DNA of 8,508 nt from Bacteroidales bacterium (lineage in GTDB: Bacteria > Bacteroidota > Bacteroidia > Bacteroidales > ML635J-15): contig JAQVEY010000082.1 in NCBI GenBank assembly GCA_028697515.1, forward strand, positions 1 to 8,508, in the 5' to 3' direction. Both the position numbers and the translations under genes were made by a program. A model generated the notes under the pieces. It was not told the origin of the DNA, searched no databases, and saw nothing but the letters and a program-made list of their open reading frames with translations. Numbering within the stretch: position 1 is the stretch's first letter; every line of letters starts with the position of its first letter. Shown here one piece after another: positions 6,676 to 8,508 of this stretch.

Positions 6676-6705
6676 AAAAAGGTGACTGAGCCTGTCGAAG
6701 GCACC
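6676..6705 (-). terminator. REP-like GC-rich palindrome with T-run downstream of the flavodiiron gene
   Basis: The 25-bp segment 6681-6705 has 16 G/C bases in AT-rich surroundings. Its ends GGTG (6681-6684) and CACC (6702-6705) are complementary, with further C-G and T-A pairs inside and mismatches between. Its core CTGAGCCTGTCGAAG (6686-6700) is a word I recall as a widespread dispersed repeat in bacterial genomes, so this is probably a REP-type copy. Read on the minus strand, the hairpin starts 22 bp after the flavodiiron stop codon and is followed directly by five T (6680-6676), as in an intrinsic terminator. Confidence 0.55.
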
Positions 6706-6727
6706 TAATAAAGATAAAAGCATTAAT

Positions 6728-7933
6728 CTATTCCTTAAGAAGTTTATCAGCAAATCTTTTTCCAAAATCACGCAACTCAGATTTTTGATCTTTATCTGGT
6801 CTAAATTTCATAGGTAAAGCTTTATCAAATATCTCTAATTTAAGATTTCTTAGAATATTTTCAATAATCTCTGCTCCCTCTCCACTCCAACCATAAGAGC
6901 CAAATGCAGCAGCAAGTTTTCCTCTGTCACGGATTGGATTTATTAAAGCAAATAATTTATAAACCGGTAGCAGAATATTTTGATTTATTGTCGGACTTCC
7001 AACCAGTAAAGCATCTGCAAGTACGAGTTTTGAATCAATTTCTCCAAGATCCATTTTTTCTATATCAAGTACTTCGACTTCTACTGAAGAATTAGTTTTA
7101 ATGCCTTCTGCTATAGCTTCTGCCATATTACCTGTATAACCGTAAGCAGAAACATAAGCAATTAGAACTTTCTTTTTCTCATGTTCATTCATTTTTATGT
7201 ACTCTACTGCATACTTTTCAGTTAATTCAACAATTTTTTTATGATGTGTCCTTAAAATAGGTCCATGACCAGTTGCAATAATATCAATATCCAGATTGCG
7301 TATCTTCTCAATTGCTCTTAGCATAAATTTGCTATAGGGTTTAAGAATGACATCAAAATAATATTTAAAACTATCTGAATAATCCCCCACTAAATCATCA
7401 AACATTTCTTCGGAACAGTAATGAGCACCAAAAGAATCACAAGTAAAAAGAATTCTATCCTCAACGAGATAAGTATAAATTGAATCAGGCCAATGAAGAT
7501 TAGGAGCTCCTATAAACTTTAGTTTTTTATTTCCAAGATCAAGTTCATCTCCATCCTTTACCACTAAAAACTCAAATTTTCTTTCGTGCATATCCTGCAA
7601 GTACTTAATAGCCTGACCACTACCAACGACAACAGCACCTGGAGCTATTTCAAGCAATTTCGAAAGACTGCCAGAATGGTCGGGTTCGGTATGATTAAAT
7701 ATTATATATGAAATTTCAGCAGGATTTACCACTGATTTTACCTTTTTCAAATACTCTTCTGAAAAAGTTTCTTTAGCAGTTTCAATTATTGCTTTTTTAT
7801 CAGCATCGATAAAATATGAATTATACGTAGTACCATACTCTGTTTCCATTACGATATCAAAAGTTTTAATATCATAGTCACGTATTCCAACCCACTTAAC
7901 AGATTCAGTTAGATTTAGTATTTCAGCATTCAT
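6728..7933 (-). CDS. FprA-type flavodiiron protein (O2/NO reductase)
   Basis: This 401-residue cytoplasmic protein has the two-domain layout and length of class A flavodiiron proteins. These reduce O2 to water and/or NO to N2O with electrons usually delivered by rubredoxin. The beta-lactamase-like domain (about 1-250) keeps every di-iron ligand: H81, E83, D85 and H86 in NHTEPDHSG, H147 in NLHWPD, D166 in TCDSFG, and H223 in ATGHGP. The flavodoxin domain (about 254-400) has the FMN phosphate loop SAYGYTGNMA (262-271), LLVGSPTINQN and GSYGWSGEG. There is no C-terminal rubredoxin or flavin reductase fusion, so a separate electron donor is needed, and none is encoded in the window. The gene is divergent from a universal stress protein gene across 56 bp, and a REP-like hairpin follows its stop. 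It points to an anaerobic or microaerobic host. O2 versus NO preference cannot be read from the sequence. Confidence 0.95.
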   Translation of the reverse strand: MNAEILNLTESVKWVGIRDYDIKTFDIVMETEYGTTYNSYFIDADKKAIIETAKETFSEEYLKKVKSVVNPAEISYIIFNHTEPDHSGSLSKLLEIAPGAVVVGSGQAIKYLQDMHERKFEFLVVKDGDELDLGNKKLKFIGAPNLHWPDSIYTYLVEDRILFTCDSFGAHYCSEEMFDDLVGDYSDSFKYYFDVILKPYSKFMLRAIEKIRNLDIDIIATGHGPILRTHHKKIVELTEKYAVEYIKMNEHEKKKVLIAYVSAYGYTGNMAEAIAEGIKTNSSVEVEVLDIEKMDLGEIDSKLVLADALLVGSPTINQNILLPVYKLFALINPIRDRGKLAAAFGSYGWSGEGAEIIENILRNLKLEIFDKALPMKFRPDKDQKSELRDFGKRFADKLLKE

Positions 7934-7989
7934 TTTGTCAATTTTTTATTTCAATATTTTTTATTAGTTTCGCAATATATAATAAACAA

Positions 7990-8508
7990 ATGAAAAACAC
8001 AAAAGTTCAAAATATTCTAGCTTATACAGACTTTACAGAAGTTGGTGAAAAGAGTATTCTGTGGGCAATTTTCCTTGCAAAAAAGTTTAAAAGAAATCTT
8101 CAAATTATCCACGTAATTAATGAAAACACATATAACTATTTCAGTAAAAATGAAACACATTTCGAAGTAAAAGAAACTTTAGAAGAATATTGCAAAACAA
8201 TAAAAGCAGACCACAATTTGAATTGCGAGTATTTTGTCGATGAAGGTTGTACTTGCACAATTATCAATTCTTTAGCAGAAAGAGTTGATGCATTTCTAAT
8301 TGTTTTAGGTACTCACGGCAAAAATGATCCTCAGTTCCTATCCGGACAATCTGCTGTAAAAATTATAAGAAAATCTAGAATCCCCTATTTTGTTGTTCAA
8401 AAAAACTCACCAGTACCTGACGATCATAAAAACATCGCAATGTCGTTGAATTCACTAAAAGAGATGAAAGAAAAGACTGGTTGGGTAACGTATTTCGCTA
8501 AAAATATA
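7990..8508 (+). CDS. Universal stress protein, tandem-USP type, 3' end missing
   Basis: The frame opens at ATG 7990 and remains open for 173 codons to the window edge. Residues 1 to about 140 form one complete USP domain: NILAYTDFTEVGEKSILWAIFLAKKF at the start, then HVINEN, and the nucleotide-loop region LGTHGKNDPQFLSGQSAVKIIRKSRIPYFVVQ. After a short linker, NIAMSLNSLKEMKEKTGWVTYFAKN looks like the first strand and helix of a second USP domain. The full protein is therefore probably the two-domain form of about 270-290 residues. The ATP-loop GTHG is present, but the following glycine is spaced one residue short of the G-2x-G-9x-G(S/T) pattern and is followed by Gln, so ATP binding is uncertain. 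USPs are small cytoplasmic proteins induced by stress or starvation. Divergence from the flavodiiron gene suggests a shared stress-responsive upstream region. Confidence 0.82.
   Translation, partial: MKNTKVQNILAYTDFTEVGEKSILWAIFLAKKFKRNLQIIHVINENTYNYFSKNETHFEVKETLEEYCKTIKADHNLNCEYFVDEGCTCTIINSLAERVDAFLIVLGTHGKNDPQFLSGQSAVKIIRKSRIPYFVVQKNSPVPDDHKNIAMSLNSLKEMKEKTGWVTYFAKNI

Noticed and set aside
6426..6677. Plus-strand open frame of 83 codons
   Set aside because: It lies largely antisense to the signal peptide and N-terminus of the nucleotidase, then runs through its upstream region. The product is low-complexity and rich in Ile, Asn and Leu, with no recognisable domain.
6904..7095. Plus-strand open frame of 63 codons
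   Set aside because: It is entirely antisense within the flavodoxin domain of the flavodiiron gene, which is a clear full-length gene; the frame is a shadow.

Overview
The window looks like chromosomal DNA of a low-GC member of the Bacteroidota. The evidence is the strong AT bias, upstream sites of the form TTTG-(19-21 bp)-TAnnTTTG, the lack of clear Shine-Dalgarno sequences, a GldI-type FKBP lipoprotein next to a DHH phosphoesterase, several FKBP lipoproteins, and an FprA-type flavodiiron protein that suggests an anaerobic or microaerobic lifestyle. The species cannot be told from this sequence.

Left edge (1-380): the 5' part of an AAA-type ATPase gene on the minus strand, of the kind usually fused to a DUF4143 domain. 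It is followed by a gene-free stretch (227-535). That stretch holds a degenerate four-unit array with an exact 32-bp period. Each unit carries two half-sites 10 bp apart, of which the TGCA form is the consensus, and the unit nearest the gene overlaps its predicted -33 promoter element. This is the most unusual feature of the window.

Centre (536-4667): a compact plus-strand cluster. It encodes a NrnA-like DHH/DHHA1 phosphoesterase, a GldI-like single-domain FKBP lipoprotein, two tandem-domain FKBP lipoproteins, and NadD (nicotinate-nucleotide adenylyltransferase). Genes overlap by 11 bp or sit 1 bp apart, except for a 79-bp gap before the second FKBP gene that contains a good internal promoter. 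Together the three lipoproteins carry five FKBP domains whose active-site conservation ranges from degenerate to nearly canonical. They are predicted folding factors or chaperones anchored in the cell envelope. The flanking DHH enzyme (nanoRNA or pAp turnover) and NadD (NAD synthesis) are cytoplasmic.

Right part (4754-7933): two minus-strand genes. One encodes a secreted UshA-like metallophosphatase/5'-nucleotidase with a divergent C-terminal domain. The other encodes a complete flavodiiron protein (beta-lactamase-like di-iron domain plus flavodoxin domain) that reduces O2 or NO. Between them lies a GC-rich, REP-like palindromic repeat followed by a T-run, so it could end transcription of the flavodiiron gene.

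Right edge (7990-8508): a universal stress protein gene, divergent from the flavodiiron gene and cut by the window end inside its second USP domain. The shared upstream region places oxygen or NO detoxification beside a stress protein. No tRNA, rRNA, CRISPR array or insertion sequence was seen.
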